Positions 1-11,568 of a DNA stretch of 47,287 bases are shown here, piece by piece (positions within the stretch are counted from its first letter, which is position 1; the number at the start of each line of letters is the position of its first letter). The stretch is taken from the NCBI RefSeq assembly GCF_943169845.1, contig NZ_CALPBW010000015.1, positions 1 through 47,287 on the forward strand, given 5' to 3'. This stretch comes from Peptoniphilus rachelemmaiella. GTDB taxonomy: Bacteria; Bacillota; Clostridia; Tissierellales; Peptoniphilaceae. The notes below the pieces were generated by a model. That model saw nothing but the letters and a program-made list of their open reading frames with translations, was not told the origin of the DNA and ran no database searches. The position numbers were made by a program, and so were the translations under genes.

Positions 1-115
1 CCGGCAATTTCCTACTCTCCCAGGTCGTTACCAACCAAGTACCATCGGCGTTAAGAGGCTTAACTTCTGTGTTCGGCATGGGTACAGGTGTGTCCCTCTT
101 GCTATCGTCACCGGA
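1..115 (-). rRNA. rrf: 5S ribosomal RNA
   Basis: Read on the minus strand, this begins with TCCGGTGACG and ends with TTGCCGG at the window edge, so the two ends can pair as in the 5S terminal helix. The internal segment around 45-80 carries the conserved 5S stretch CCATGCCGAACACAGAAG. It is last in the operon after 16S, tRNA-Ala and 23S. One or two 3' bases may lie outside the window. Confidence 0.93.
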
Positions 116-140
116 CGAACCAAGTGCATATACAATCTCT

Positions 141-2999
<2,859 letters not shown>

Positions 3000-3120
3000 T
3001 ACGATCTATTCGTTGAAATTGTAATCTTAAATTTAAATTTGAAGATTTGATTTTTACGATGTTCTCGTTTTTTGATTGTATATGCAATTTTCTTGGTTCA
3101 ATGCGCATCATACGATGCGG

Positions 3121-3196
3121 TGGTGGAGATGAGGAGATTCGAACTCCTGACCCCCTGCTTGCAAGGCAGGTGCTCTCCCAACTGAGCTACACCCCC
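3121..3196 (-). tRNA. tRNA-Ala (UGC)
   Basis: A 76-nt tRNA including an encoded CCA tail, in the spacer between 16S and 23S. The anticodon loop is CTTGCAA, giving anticodon UGC. The acceptor stem GGGGGTG pairs with CATCTCC (G-T wobbles). The T-loop GTTCGAATC and D-loop are standard. It is the only tRNA in this rRNA spacer, which lacks the tRNA-Ile often found beside it. Confidence 0.96.
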
Positions 3197-3262
3197 ATAT
3201 ATAATTAAAGGTATAAGAGATTTGTCCATCTTTCGCTCTCCCCCGCAGGGGAGTGCGCATTT

Positions 3263-4796
<1,534 letters not shown>

Positions 4797-4925
4797 AACT
4801 TTGAGTTTGCTTAGCTCGGATCCACTGACTGTGTTCCGCTTTAAGCTTATAGATTGTTATGGTTTAATCTCTTATACCATTTAATTAACTTGGTTCAGCG
4901 CTGTGTCTTTCGAAACAGCTTATTT

Positions 4926-4954
4926 AGTATATCTCGCAGGGAATGCTTTGTCAA
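4926..4954 (-). promoter_or_regulatory. rRNA operon promoter, proximal of three
   Basis: On the minus strand: TTGACA (4949-4954), a 17-bp spacer and TATACT (4926-4931). The start would be near 4919, about 120 bp before 16S. The region 4797-5379 has no credible gene; it holds this promoter, two more upstream and a candidate small RNA on the plus strand. Confidence 0.8.
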
Positions 4955-5012
4955 GAACTTTTTAACATTTTGTAAAAATTCTTTTCCGCACGCCTTGCGC
5001 GACAACTTTTAT

Positions 5013-5041
5013 ATCATACCTCTCGAGATCTACACTGTCAA
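5013..5041 (-). promoter_or_regulatory. rRNA operon promoter, middle of three
   Basis: On the minus strand: TTGACA (5036-5041), a 17-bp spacer and TATGAT (5013-5018). The hexamers and spacing are near consensus, 87 bp upstream of the proximal promoter. Confidence 0.8.
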
Positions 5042-5095
5042 GATGTTTTTCAACTTTTTTCTCGACATCTTTCTCTCTTTCGAGGCGACTAATGT

Positions 5096-5124
5096 ATATT
5101 AGCATCGAAGACGGCTTCTGTCAA
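5096..5124 (-). promoter_or_regulatory. rRNA operon promoter, distal of three
   Basis: On the minus strand: TTGACA (5119-5124), a 17-bp spacer and TAATAT (5096-5101). It stands 83 bp upstream of the middle promoter, so the three are evenly stacked, as is common for strong rRNA operons. Confidence 0.78.
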
Positions 5125-5239
5125 CAGGGATTTTTGTTTTTCCGATACTAACATTCGGGTTATTTTGCTTCTATTTTCTCTGGCAAATTGCTTTTCTTCA
5201 GGGAATAATTTCAATTGAATAGTAAATACTTGGTAAATA

Positions 5240-5270
5240 TTGTGACATCGGGCTTTCTTTCTGCTAAAAT
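5240..5270 (+). promoter_or_regulatory. Orphan plus-strand promoter
   Basis: TAAAAT at 5265-5270 with an upstream TTGTGA (5240-5245, spacer 19) or TGTGAC (5241-5246, spacer 18). It points away from the rRNA operon and ends in no ORF. The predicted start near 5277 coincides with the base of a hairpin, see the candidate small RNA. Confidence 0.45.
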
Positions 5271-5276
5271 AAAGGC

Positions 5277-5368
5277 GTAGGGAATCCTACATCCATTCAT
5301 CTATGTCTGATGGTGCTCCTTTGTTTAATAGAGCGAAAGACGCCCCTCTTCGGAGGGGCGTCTTTTTT
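5277..5368 (+). ncRNA. Candidate small RNA of about 92 nt
   Basis: A promoter-like pair at 5240-5270 is followed by a short stretch that ends in an intrinsic terminator and contains no ORF with a ribosome binding site. The predicted RNA starts with a hairpin GTAGG-GAAT-CCTAC (5277-5290). A second possible hairpin pairs CATC with GATG near 5298-5312, and the terminator closes it. The single-stranded middle includes GCTCCTTTG, which could pair with AGGAG-type ribosome binding sites. It does not resemble SRP RNA, 6S RNA or tmRNA to me. The alternative is that the terminator serves only the convergent aminotransferase gene and no RNA is made. Confidence 0.4.
5336..5368 (+). terminator. Strong intrinsic terminator, TTCG loop
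   Basis: The 13-bp stem AAAGACGCCCCTC pairs with GAGGGGCGTCTTT around a TTCG loop and is followed by a T-run on the plus strand. The opposite strand lacks a good T-run, so it mainly ends plus-strand transcription, although it could also help end the aminotransferase message coming from 5380. Confidence 0.8.
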
Positions 5369-5379
5369 ATTGCTTCTTT

Positions 5380-6540
5380 TTATTGAAAGATTTCCATTTT
5401 TTCGATGCGGTCGAAGGCTTTGTCGATTTCATCCACGCCGACGGTGACGGCAAGGCGCAAGAAGCCGCGGCCGCTTTCGCCGAAGGCGGAGCCTTTCACG
5501 GTGAGGACGTGGGCTTCGTCTATAAGCTTTTGCCACACCTCGTCTTCGGTGAGGCCCGTGGGGCGAATGTCCACGAAGAGGTAGAAGGTGCCTGTGGGGT
5601 AGGCGATGCGAATGTTTTTGAGGCGTTTGAGCCGTTCGTAGGCGTGGAAGGTGCGCTTTTTAAATTCTTCCACCACCGCAGGCTGCACTTCTTCGCGATG
5701 GGTGAGGGCGTAGAGGGCGGCGCGCTGGGAAATGGCCGGGGCGGTGTAGACATTGTTTTCGTTCACGGATTTCGCCGCGACGATGAAGTCTCTCTCCCCT
5801 AAGATGTAGCCGATGCGCCAGCCGGTCATGGCGAAGTTTTTGGAGAAGGAGCGCAGGGTAATGGTGCGGTCTTTGCACGCATCCAAGGATGCCATGGGCA
5901 CAAAGGGCCCGTCGTAGGAAAAGGCGGTGTAAATATCGTCGGCTATTAGATAGAAGTCTTTTTCTTCCGCCAAGCGGCCCAGGGCTTCGAGCTCTTCTTT
6001 TTTCAAGCACAGGCCCGAGGGATTGTTTGGCGTGTTGACGATAAGGGCCTTGGTTTTGTCCGTGACTTTTTCGCGAATCACATCGATGTTCGGGCGAAAG
6101 CCCGCCTCGGGATCGGTGGGAATAAACACGGGCACGCCCCCTGCCATTTTCACCTGATCGGCGTAGGGGGCGAAGTAGGGCTCGATAATCATGACTTCGT
6201 CGCCTTCATCGAGCATGGTTTCGAGGACGAGCCACATGCCGTGGCAGGCGGAGGTGGTGACGAAGACATTGTCAGGCGAAAGATCGACGCCGTATGCCTC
6301 TTTTTGAAAATCCACAATGGCGGCGATGAGCGCTTCGTCGCCTCGGCTATTGGTGTAGTGGGTGTGGCCGGCGCGGGCATCTGCCGCGGCGGCATCGATG
6401 ATGGCTACAGGCGTGGTAAGGTCGGGATCGCCTAAGGTGAAGTCCACCACATCGGGATGGGCTTTGGCTAAATCGGCGCCGGCCGCCAAAGCACCGCTTC
6501 CTTGGGCTGCATATTTTTTCGAAATTAAGGGCTTCTTCAT
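5380..6540 (-). CDS. Class I/II aminotransferase (aspartate-type)
   Basis: A 386-aa PLP-dependent aminotransferase of fold type I, predicted cytosolic. The PLP-binding lysine is K234 in the motif SFSKNFAMTGWRIGY. The NNPSG motif at 172-176 and DDIY at 201-204 contact the cofactor, and a C-terminal arginine in GFLRLAV would bind the substrate carboxylate. It transfers amino groups between an amino acid and a 2-oxo acid; aspartate or aromatic and branched substrates are all possible and the sequence alone does not decide. The start is supported by AGGAGG a few bases upstream of ATG. It is divergent from an IclR regulator with only about 100 bp between them, which makes it a likely target of that regulator. 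Confidence 0.9.
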   Translation of the reverse strand: MKKPLISKKYAAQGSGALAAGADLAKAHPDVVDFTLGDPDLTTPVAIIDAAAADARAGHTHYTNSRGDEALIAAIVDFQKEAYGVDLSPDNVFVTTSACHGMWLVLETMLDEGDEVMIIEPYFAPYADQVKMAGGVPVFIPTDPEAGFRPNIDVIREKVTDKTKALIVNTPNNPSGLCLKKEELEALGRLAEEKDFYLIADDIYTAFSYDGPFVPMASLDACKDRTITLRSFSKNFAMTGWRIGYILGERDFIVAAKSVNENNVYTAPAISQRAALYALTHREEVQPAVVEEFKKRTFHAYERLKRLKNIRIAYPTGTFYLFVDIRPTGLTEDEVWQKLIDEAHVLTVKGSAFGESGRGFLRLAVTVGVDEIDKAFDRIEKMEIFQ

Positions 6541-6641
6541 GCTTCCTCCTCTGTGGCTTCGTTTTCTGCTATACTAAAATTATTGCAAGAATCTTTGTGA
6601 TCGGTTTAGGAATGGTTCTATTATAAAGGAGGCTTCGCGGA

Positions 6642-7418
6642 ATGGCAAAAAAATCGGACTATACAGTGCCCATGGTGGAGAAGGCACTGCAAATTTTGCG
6701 TTTTCTCTTGGAAAACGGCGGCGCCCACGGCACGGGCGACATTGCAAATCGCCTGAATCTGCCCAAGGCCAGCGTGTTTAAAATTCTCTACACTTTGGAG
6801 CGGGAGCATTTCGTGGCCAAGGACAGGGAGGATCGCTACCGATTGGGCCTGGGCTTTATTCCCTACGACGCCGAGGTGCGCAATCGTTGGGATTTCACCA
6901 CGGTGACGCGGCCCATTATGGAGCGGGCCGTGGCCACCATGGGGGAAAGTTTGAATCTGGGGATTTGCGCCGACGACACCATCGTGGTTTTGGACACGGT
7001 GGCCGGGGAAGATTTCTATATTATGCGCCACTTAATTCCCGTGGCGCCCCTGTATTGCTCCGCCATCGGCAAGATTTTTCTCGCCGAGTACGAAGAAGAG
7101 GCTTTGGATCGCTACCTCGCTCGCCACGAACTCGCCCCCCGCACCATTTCCACGCTGACGACGAAGGAGGCCCTTGCCGCGGATTTGCGTGAGGTGGTGG
7201 AAACGGGCACGGCCCACGACCGGGAAGAGTATGAATACGGCCTGACCTGCATGGCCAAGGGCGTGTATTTTAACGGCAAGCTCATCGCCGGGGTGAGCCT
7301 CTCCGGCCCCACGAGCCGCTTGGAACACAAGGGCATGGAGAGACTGGAAGAGGCCTTGGCCGATGTGGCCGATGCTTTGGCGGCGGAACCGGGCTTGGGG
7401 ACCCTTTTATCTCTGTGA
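6642..7418 (+). CDS. IclR-family transcriptional regulator
   Basis: A 258-aa protein of standard IclR length. Residues about 5-65 form the N-terminal winged helix-turn-helix (GTGDIANRLNLPKASVFKIL is the recognition part), and about 75-250 the GAF-like effector-binding domain, including YCSAIGKIFLAEY, which is typical of the family. It binds DNA as a dimer and responds to a small carboxylate or aromatic ligand, which cannot be named here. AAAGGAGG at 6625-6632 precedes the ATG. The stop overlaps the next gene, so it begins a three-gene unit. It probably regulates itself and the divergent aminotransferase from the 100-bp shared region. Confidence 0.9.
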   Translation: MAKKSDYTVPMVEKALQILRFLLENGGAHGTGDIANRLNLPKASVFKILYTLEREHFVAKDREDRYRLGLGFIPYDAEVRNRWDFTTVTRPIMERAVATMGESLNLGICADDTIVVLDTVAGEDFYIMRHLIPVAPLYCSAIGKIFLAEYEEEALDRYLARHELAPRTISTLTTKEALAADLREVVETGTAHDREEYEYGLTCMAKGVYFNGKLIAGVSLSGPTSRLEHKGMERLEEALADVADALAAEPGLGTLLSL

Positions 7419-8164
7419 TTTTTCTTTATTTTCTCGGGCCCGTTGTTTTTTCGACGATGCAAAGCGTGGCCCTGCTCGTGCCCGGGCTTTTGTGGGCATT
7501 AAAAAAGCGGCCGGCGATAAAAATCGCAGCCCTCGCCTTTTTTCTTTTCGCCCTCGCCCTTGCCCTTCTCGGCATCGACGGAGCACCTGCAGCCCTCGCC
7601 GCCTCGATTTTGCTCCTCGCCTATGGCCTGCCCCGAATGAAGCGACCCCTTTATCTGCCCGCCATCTTCTTTCTCATCCTTCTTCAAGGCGGGCTCTTGG
7701 CCTTTCGCGGCACCTTTTCTTACGCATCTGCGAGGGCCGCTTTCTCCTACGCCTTTGTGAACCTCATCTTCGTGGCATCGGAGGAGGTGTTTCTGCGGGA
7801 GGTCTTGCGGAAGCGATTGGGCTCGGGCTTCTTCCCCACCCTCTTTTTGGGCCTGCTCTGGGGCATTTGGCACGTGCCCTTTCACCCGACGTCGGGCTAC
7901 GGGGCCATACAAATCATTCACGCCGCCGCTCTAAGCCTTTTAATCGACGGCATCTACGATTTTTCCGGCCTCGCCACGGCGATTTTTCTTCACAGCCTAC
8001 ATAATGCCCTGCCCCTGTTTTTTCACGCTGCCTTTTCTCCGGCGGACCACCTGCTTTTCTTCTGCGGCTGCTGTCTCTTTTATTACTTCGTAACGAAAGT
8101 TACCGCATCAAAACCCCGGGGGCCTTATTATAGAAGAAAAGAAACCGACGAGGAGGATTTATGA
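7415..8164 (+). CDS. CPBP (CAAX-type) intramembrane metalloprotease
   Basis: A 249-aa, very hydrophobic protein with about seven membrane segments. It carries the three CPBP (Abi) motifs: EExxxR (E123, E124, R128), a tryptophan/histidine motif ending at H153 (GLLWGIWHV), and HSLHN near 193-197. These residues coordinate a catalytic zinc within the membrane in this family, whose members cleave prenylated or small membrane peptides or act in bacteriocin self-immunity. The proposed start is a GTG at 7415 overlapping the IclR stop by 4 bp; an ATG at 7457 is possible but has no ribosome binding site. The 3' end overlaps the next gene by ATGA, so the two are translationally coupled. The substrate is unknown. 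Confidence 0.82.
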   Translation: MIFLYFLGPVVFSTMQSVALLVPGLLWALKKRPAIKIAALAFFLFALALALLGIDGAPAALAASILLLAYGLPRMKRPLYLPAIFFLILLQGGLLAFRGTFSYASARAAFSYAFVNLIFVASEEVFLREVLRKRLGSGFFPTLFLGLLWGIWHVPFHPTSGYGAIQIIHAAALSLLIDGIYDFSGLATAIFLHSLHNALPLFFHAAFSPADHLLFFCGCCLFYYFVTKVTASKPRGPYYRRKETDEEDL

Positions 8165-8712
8165 GTTTATTTTTAGCACCGATTCACCAAATAATGTACG
8201 ATAAAATTCACTACACCGACGATTTGGCCACCGCACTGGCTGAAAAAGATCCATTCGCGGCCCGGGCTCTGGAGGAAAATTTCCCCGCCATCGAAAAAGA
8301 GCCCCTGGAAGCGGTAATCGATGAGGGAAACATTCACGGCTGGCTCGCCGAGCGTGTGGTGCTGGCGGAAAAGCGCTTGGCTTTTGCGGCCTGCGCCCTG
8401 GCGAAAAAGGACCGTGCCGGGCTAATGGATGCCGTCAAAGACTTCGGCAGGAAGGAAGCTTTTTCAGGAAGCGCCGATGAGGCCTTCATCCTCTACGATC
8501 GCCGCTTTTTAAACGGCATGCCCTGCGACCGCGTTCACATGCCCGAAGAGGCGGAAGAAGGCGTCGCCTGGCGCATCACGCGAGACGTCCACGGCGAATA
8601 CTACGACGAAGCCGGTCTTTACGACGCTCTTATCGCCGCCTGGTGGGAGGGCTTGTTGGACGGAAGCGAATTGAATTACCATCGTGACGGAAATTTATGC
8701 ACGGTAAAATAA
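8161..8712 (+). CDS. Uncharacterised 183-aa protein
   Basis: I do not recognise a family with certainty. The protein starts MSLFLAPIHQIMYDKI and is acidic, soluble and probably helical, with no signal peptide or membrane segment. Charged alanine-rich helices fill residues 20-110, and the C-terminal part has aromatic clusters (YYDEAGLYDALIAAWWEG). The start overlaps the CAAX protease stop by 4 bp and is preceded by GAGGAGG, so it is the last gene of the IclR-protease unit. A terminator follows immediately. A role linked to the membrane protease or the unknown IclR ligand is possible from position only. Confidence 0.75.
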   Translation: MSLFLAPIHQIMYDKIHYTDDLATALAEKDPFAARALEENFPAIEKEPLEAVIDEGNIHGWLAERVVLAEKRLAFAACALAKKDRAGLMDAVKDFGRKEAFSGSADEAFILYDRRFLNGMPCDRVHMPEEAEEGVAWRITRDVHGEYYDEAGLYDALIAAWWEGLLDGSELNYHRDGNLCTVK

Positions 8713-8748
8713 AAAGGCTGCCGCATTTGCGACAACCTTTTATTTTTT
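8711..8748. terminator. Bidirectional terminator
   Basis: An imperfect stem of AAAAAGG and CCTTTTT-like arms with an inner CGC/GCG pairing around ATTT, followed by a T-rich run on both strands. It lies between the convergent genes ending at 8712 and 8755. Confidence 0.7.
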
Positions 8749-8754
8749 TGCTTT

Positions 8755-10098
8755 CTACGCATCCATGTTCACGCGCCACTTGCCCTTGAAGTAATAAATC
8801 ATGGTCAAAATCCAGGTGAAGACCCAGCTAATGGGGTAGCTCCAGCAGATAATGTCGATGGTTTTGTACATGGGCATGGCGATAAAGATCCAGCTCAGGC
8901 GAATGATGAACATGCCGATTAAGGTGATGACCATAATGGGCACGGCGGTGCCGCTTCCCCGAATGGCCCCGGAGAGGACTTCCGTCGTGGAAAAGATCAC
9001 GTAGAAGGGCGCCAAGATCACGATCATTTTCGCCCCGTAGAAGATGACGTCTTTTTCCATGGTGAAAATTTTCATAAGGGGCGTGCGGAAGATCACGAGG
9101 ATGGAGGAGACGGAGGCCACGAAGATGAGGGTCATGGCCAGGGCGGTGACGATGCCGGATTTCAGACGCTTGTGCTGTTTCGCGCCAATGTTTTGCCCCA
9201 CGAAGGTGGTAATGGCCAGGGCGAAGGCCTCAAGGGATGTGAAGACAAAGCCGTCGACCCGGCTCGCCGCGGCCACCCCGGCGATGGCCTGGGCACCGAA
9301 AACATTGATTTGTGCCTGAATGATGACATTGGATAAGGCGATGAGGCCCCCGGAGATGGCGGCGGGCAAGCCGATGGCCACGATGCGTTCCAAGGATGCC
9401 TTGTGGAAGCGAATGCGCTTCAGACGCAGGCGGTAAATGTCCGTGGTCTTTAAAAGGCTCAGCATAACGAGGATGCCCGAGACGGATTGGGCCAAGGCCG
9501 TGGCGATCCCTGCCCCGACGGCGCCCATTTTCAGCACGCCGACGAAAATCAAATCGAGAAGGATGTTCAGTCCTGCGGCAATGGCGAGGAAATTGAAGGG
9601 GCGTACGCTGTCGCCGACGCTTCTTAAGACCGCCGAGCCCATATTATAGACCATGACGGGAATCAACCCCGCAAAAAGAATGCGCATGTAGCGAATGGCC
9701 GGGCCCATAACTTCCGCCGGCGTATCGATCCAGGCAAGAAACTGCGGCGTAAAGGCGACGGTAATTATAGTAAGGGCCAAGCCGCCGTAAAGGGCGATGG
9801 CGGAATTGGTATGTACCACTTTTCCCAGATTGGCCCGATCTTTCGCGCCGTAGTATTGGGCCACCAAGACGGACGTCCCGGTGGAAAGGCCCATAAACAG
9901 GGCGACGACGAGGACGGTGATGGCGCCGGATGCGCCGATGGCGGCCATGTCGATTTTTCCGGCGAAGCGGCCGACGATTAAAAGGTCCACCGTATTATAG
10001 AGCTGCTGCAGTAAAGCGGAGAGCAGAAGGGGCAGCGTGAAGGTAAGGAGTCGTTTCCAAATGACGCCTTCGGTTAGATTGACATTTTCTCGCTTCAT
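8755..10098 (-). CDS. MATE-family multidrug/cation efflux transporter
   Basis: A 447-aa membrane protein with twelve predicted helices in two halves, the size and pattern of the MATE family. The N-terminus has LLLSALLQQLYNTVDLLIVG, and the second half repeats the pattern near ALAITTFVGQNIGAKQ. Such pumps export cationic drugs, dyes or metabolites using a sodium or proton gradient; the substrate cannot be predicted. The start at 10098 has GGGAGGG just upstream. A perfect 12-bp palindrome overlaps the probable -35 region at 10152-10163, suggesting repressor control. Confidence 0.9.
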   Translation of the reverse strand: MKRENVNLTEGVIWKRLLTFTLPLLLSALLQQLYNTVDLLIVGRFAGKIDMAAIGASGAITVLVVALFMGLSTGTSVLVAQYYGAKDRANLGKVVHTNSAIALYGGLALTIITVAFTPQFLAWIDTPAEVMGPAIRYMRILFAGLIPVMVYNMGSAVLRSVGDSVRPFNFLAIAAGLNILLDLIFVGVLKMGAVGAGIATALAQSVSGILVMLSLLKTTDIYRLRLKRIRFHKASLERIVAIGLPAAISGGLIALSNVIIQAQINVFGAQAIAGVAAASRVDGFVFTSLEAFALAITTFVGQNIGAKQHKRLKSGIVTALAMTLIFVASVSSILVIFRTPLMKIFTMEKDVIFYGAKMIVILAPFYVIFSTTEVLSGAIRGSGTAVPIMVITLIGMFIIRLSWIFIAMPMYKTIDIICWSYPISWVFTWILTMIYYFKGKWRVNMDA

Positions 10099-10135
10099 AG
10101 TCCCTCCCTTTCTTTTCTCAATGACACGATGACCT

Positions 10136-10164
10136 ATCTTAACACAAGCCGGGGAATATTCCCA
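10136..10164 (-). promoter_or_regulatory. MATE gene promoter with palindromic operator
   Basis: On the minus strand an extended -10 TGTTAAGAT lies at 10136-10144. The -35 position (10159-10164) is poor and overlaps the perfect palindrome GGGAATATTCCC (10152-10163). A protein bound there would block this promoter. The binding factor is unknown. Confidence 0.4.
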
Positions 10165-10180
10165 CAGAAACGGCTGAATT

Positions 10181-10936
10181 TTACAGCTTCTTTCCCTTTT
10201 CTACGGTTTTAATAATGGATTGGGCAAAGGCGTAGCGCATGGCCATGGATTCCAAAACCATAACCCCTTCGATGGTGGCACCGGCAGGAGAGGTGACTCC
10301 GTCTTTCAGCTGACCGGGATGCAAGTCCTTTTCCGTCATAAGATCGCAGGTGCCCGCCACGGCTTTCGCCGCCAAGGTGTAGGCCAAATCCCGCTTCATG
10401 CCGCAGGCGCAGGCGCCGTCGACGAAGCCTTCGATTGCCATGGCCACAAAGGCCGGGGTGGCGCCGGTTAAGGCGGTGACGATGTCCAGATCTTTTTCGT
10501 CCACCTCGACGATGTCTCCCGCGCCCTTTAAAAGCGCTTCAAAGGATGCTTTTTCCTCGTCGCTCATGGCGTAGCCCGGGGTGTAGGCGATGACGCCGCG
10601 TCCCACGGCGACGGGGGTGTTGGGCAAGATGCGGATGATTTTTTCCGTAGGCGCCATTTTTTGAAGCCTGTTAAGGCTCACCCCTGCGGCCATGGACACG
10701 ATGATCTGCCCTTCCACCTTCGGCGCGATCTCTTTCATCACCGCCTCCACCATGTAGGGCTTGGTGGCGATAAACAAAATGTCGGAATGATCCACGACGG
10801 CGCTGTTGTCCCGGGTTTGGAAGGTGGCGATGTCCTTTTCGCGGGGACAGCCGACGAAAAGATCGTGACCTTCTTTTAAAAACACATCGTAAAGGGCGCG
10901 GCCCATGTTGCCGAGACCGATGATGCCGATGTTCAT
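10181..10936 (-). CDS. proC: Pyrroline-5-carboxylate reductase
   Basis: A 251-aa enzyme that reduces 1-pyrroline-5-carboxylate to proline with NAD(P)H, the last step of proline synthesis. The N-terminal Rossmann motif is GIIGLGNMG. The C-terminal family signature is DGVTSPAGATIEGV. The start chosen is the ATG at 10936, where AAGGAAGGG sits at the right distance; a longer frame to 10999 exists but lacks a site and would run into the divergent promoter. It follows no other proline gene here and reads towards the MATE gene with an 82-bp gap that contains a separate promoter. Confidence 0.92.
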   Translation of the reverse strand: MNIGIIGLGNMGRALYDVFLKEGHDLFVGCPREKDIATFQTRDNSAVVDHSDILFIATKPYMVEAVMKEIAPKVEGQIIVSMAAGVSLNRLQKMAPTEKIIRILPNTPVAVGRGVIAYTPGYAMSDEEKASFEALLKGAGDIVEVDEKDLDIVTALTGATPAFVAMAIEGFVDGACACGMKRDLAYTLAAKAVAGTCDLMTEKDLHPGQLKDGVTSPAGATIEGVMVLESMAMRYAFAQSIIKTVEKGKKL

Positions 10937-10953
10937 TTGCATCCCTTCCTTTC

Positions 10954-10982
10954 TTGAAGCACTATTCTCCTTACAGTATACT
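10954..10982 (+). promoter_or_regulatory. Promoter of the chr-EIIC-chr operon
   Basis: TTGAAG (10954-10959), 17-bp spacer, TATACT (10977-10982). The start would be near 10989, directly before the AGGAGG at 10990-10995, so the leader is very short. It overlaps the 5' untranslated region of divergent proC. Confidence 0.75.
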
Positions 10983-11001
10983 ATTGAACAGGAGGTCATG
11001 C

Positions 11002-11568
11002 ATGGATAAGACGATTTCTATGAAAAAATTATTTTTTACTTTTCTAAAGATCAATACCTTTACATTCGGCGGCGGCTACACCATCGTGCCCATTATTCGG
11101 GACGAGTTTGTAGAGCACCAGCCTTTAATCAGCGAAGACGATATGTTGGACATTGTGGCTCTGGCTCAGTCGGGGCCCGGCGCCATGGCCATCTCCGCCT
11201 CCCTCTTAACGGGATACAAATTGCGGGGACCGGCGGGGGCGGCGGTGTGTCTCATCGCAAGCGTACTGCCCTGTTTGGTGATTATTCTCTCCATTAATAT
11301 GGCCTACCGCCAATTCCGCTCGAATTTTTACGTGAACGCGGCTTTGGTAGGGATCAGCGGCATTATTTCCGCCGTACTCTTTCTCACCACCTACCGCATG
11401 GGCAAGCGGGCCATAAAGGACGACCGGGGCTTTTCCGTGTTGATGATTCTCGTGGCCACGGCCCTGGGGATGTTTACGGATATTAACACGGCACTGATTA
11501 TTTTGCTTTTAGGTTTCAGCGGCATTTGCATCACGAAATTTGAAGATTACACGAAAGAAGGACACTGA
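11002..11568 (+). CDS. Chromate-type transporter, single CHR domain (first copy)
   Basis: A 188-aa membrane protein of the short-chain CHR family. The diagnostic N-terminal motif FTFGGGYTIVP and the AQSGPGAMAISAS motif are both present. Short CHR proteins normally occur in adjacent pairs and act together as a heterodimer. Here the partner (12597-13154) is separated by a 1-kb EIIC-like gene, which is unusual. Chromate is the classical substrate, but many anaerobe members probably move another anion. The ATG at 11002 is chosen because CAGGAGG lies 6-7 bases upstream. The stop overlaps the next start by 1 nt, so the three genes are cotranscribed. Confidence 0.85.
   Translation: MDKTISMKKLFFTFLKINTFTFGGGYTIVPIIRDEFVEHQPLISEDDMLDIVALAQSGPGAMAISASLLTGYKLRGPAGAAVCLIASVLPCLVIILSINMAYRQFRSNFYVNAALVGISGIISAVLFLTTYRMGKRAIKDDRGFSVLMILVATALGMFTDINTALIILLLGFSGICITKFEDYTKEGH

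Noticed and set aside
4854..5102. An 82-codon frame upstream of the rRNA operon.
   Set aside because: It covers the three rRNA promoters on the other strand and has no ribosome binding site or protein-like composition.
10181..10999. The longer version of proC starting at 10999.
   Set aside because: The extra 21 residues are not family-like and would overlap the divergent promoter; the ATG at 10936 has a proper site.
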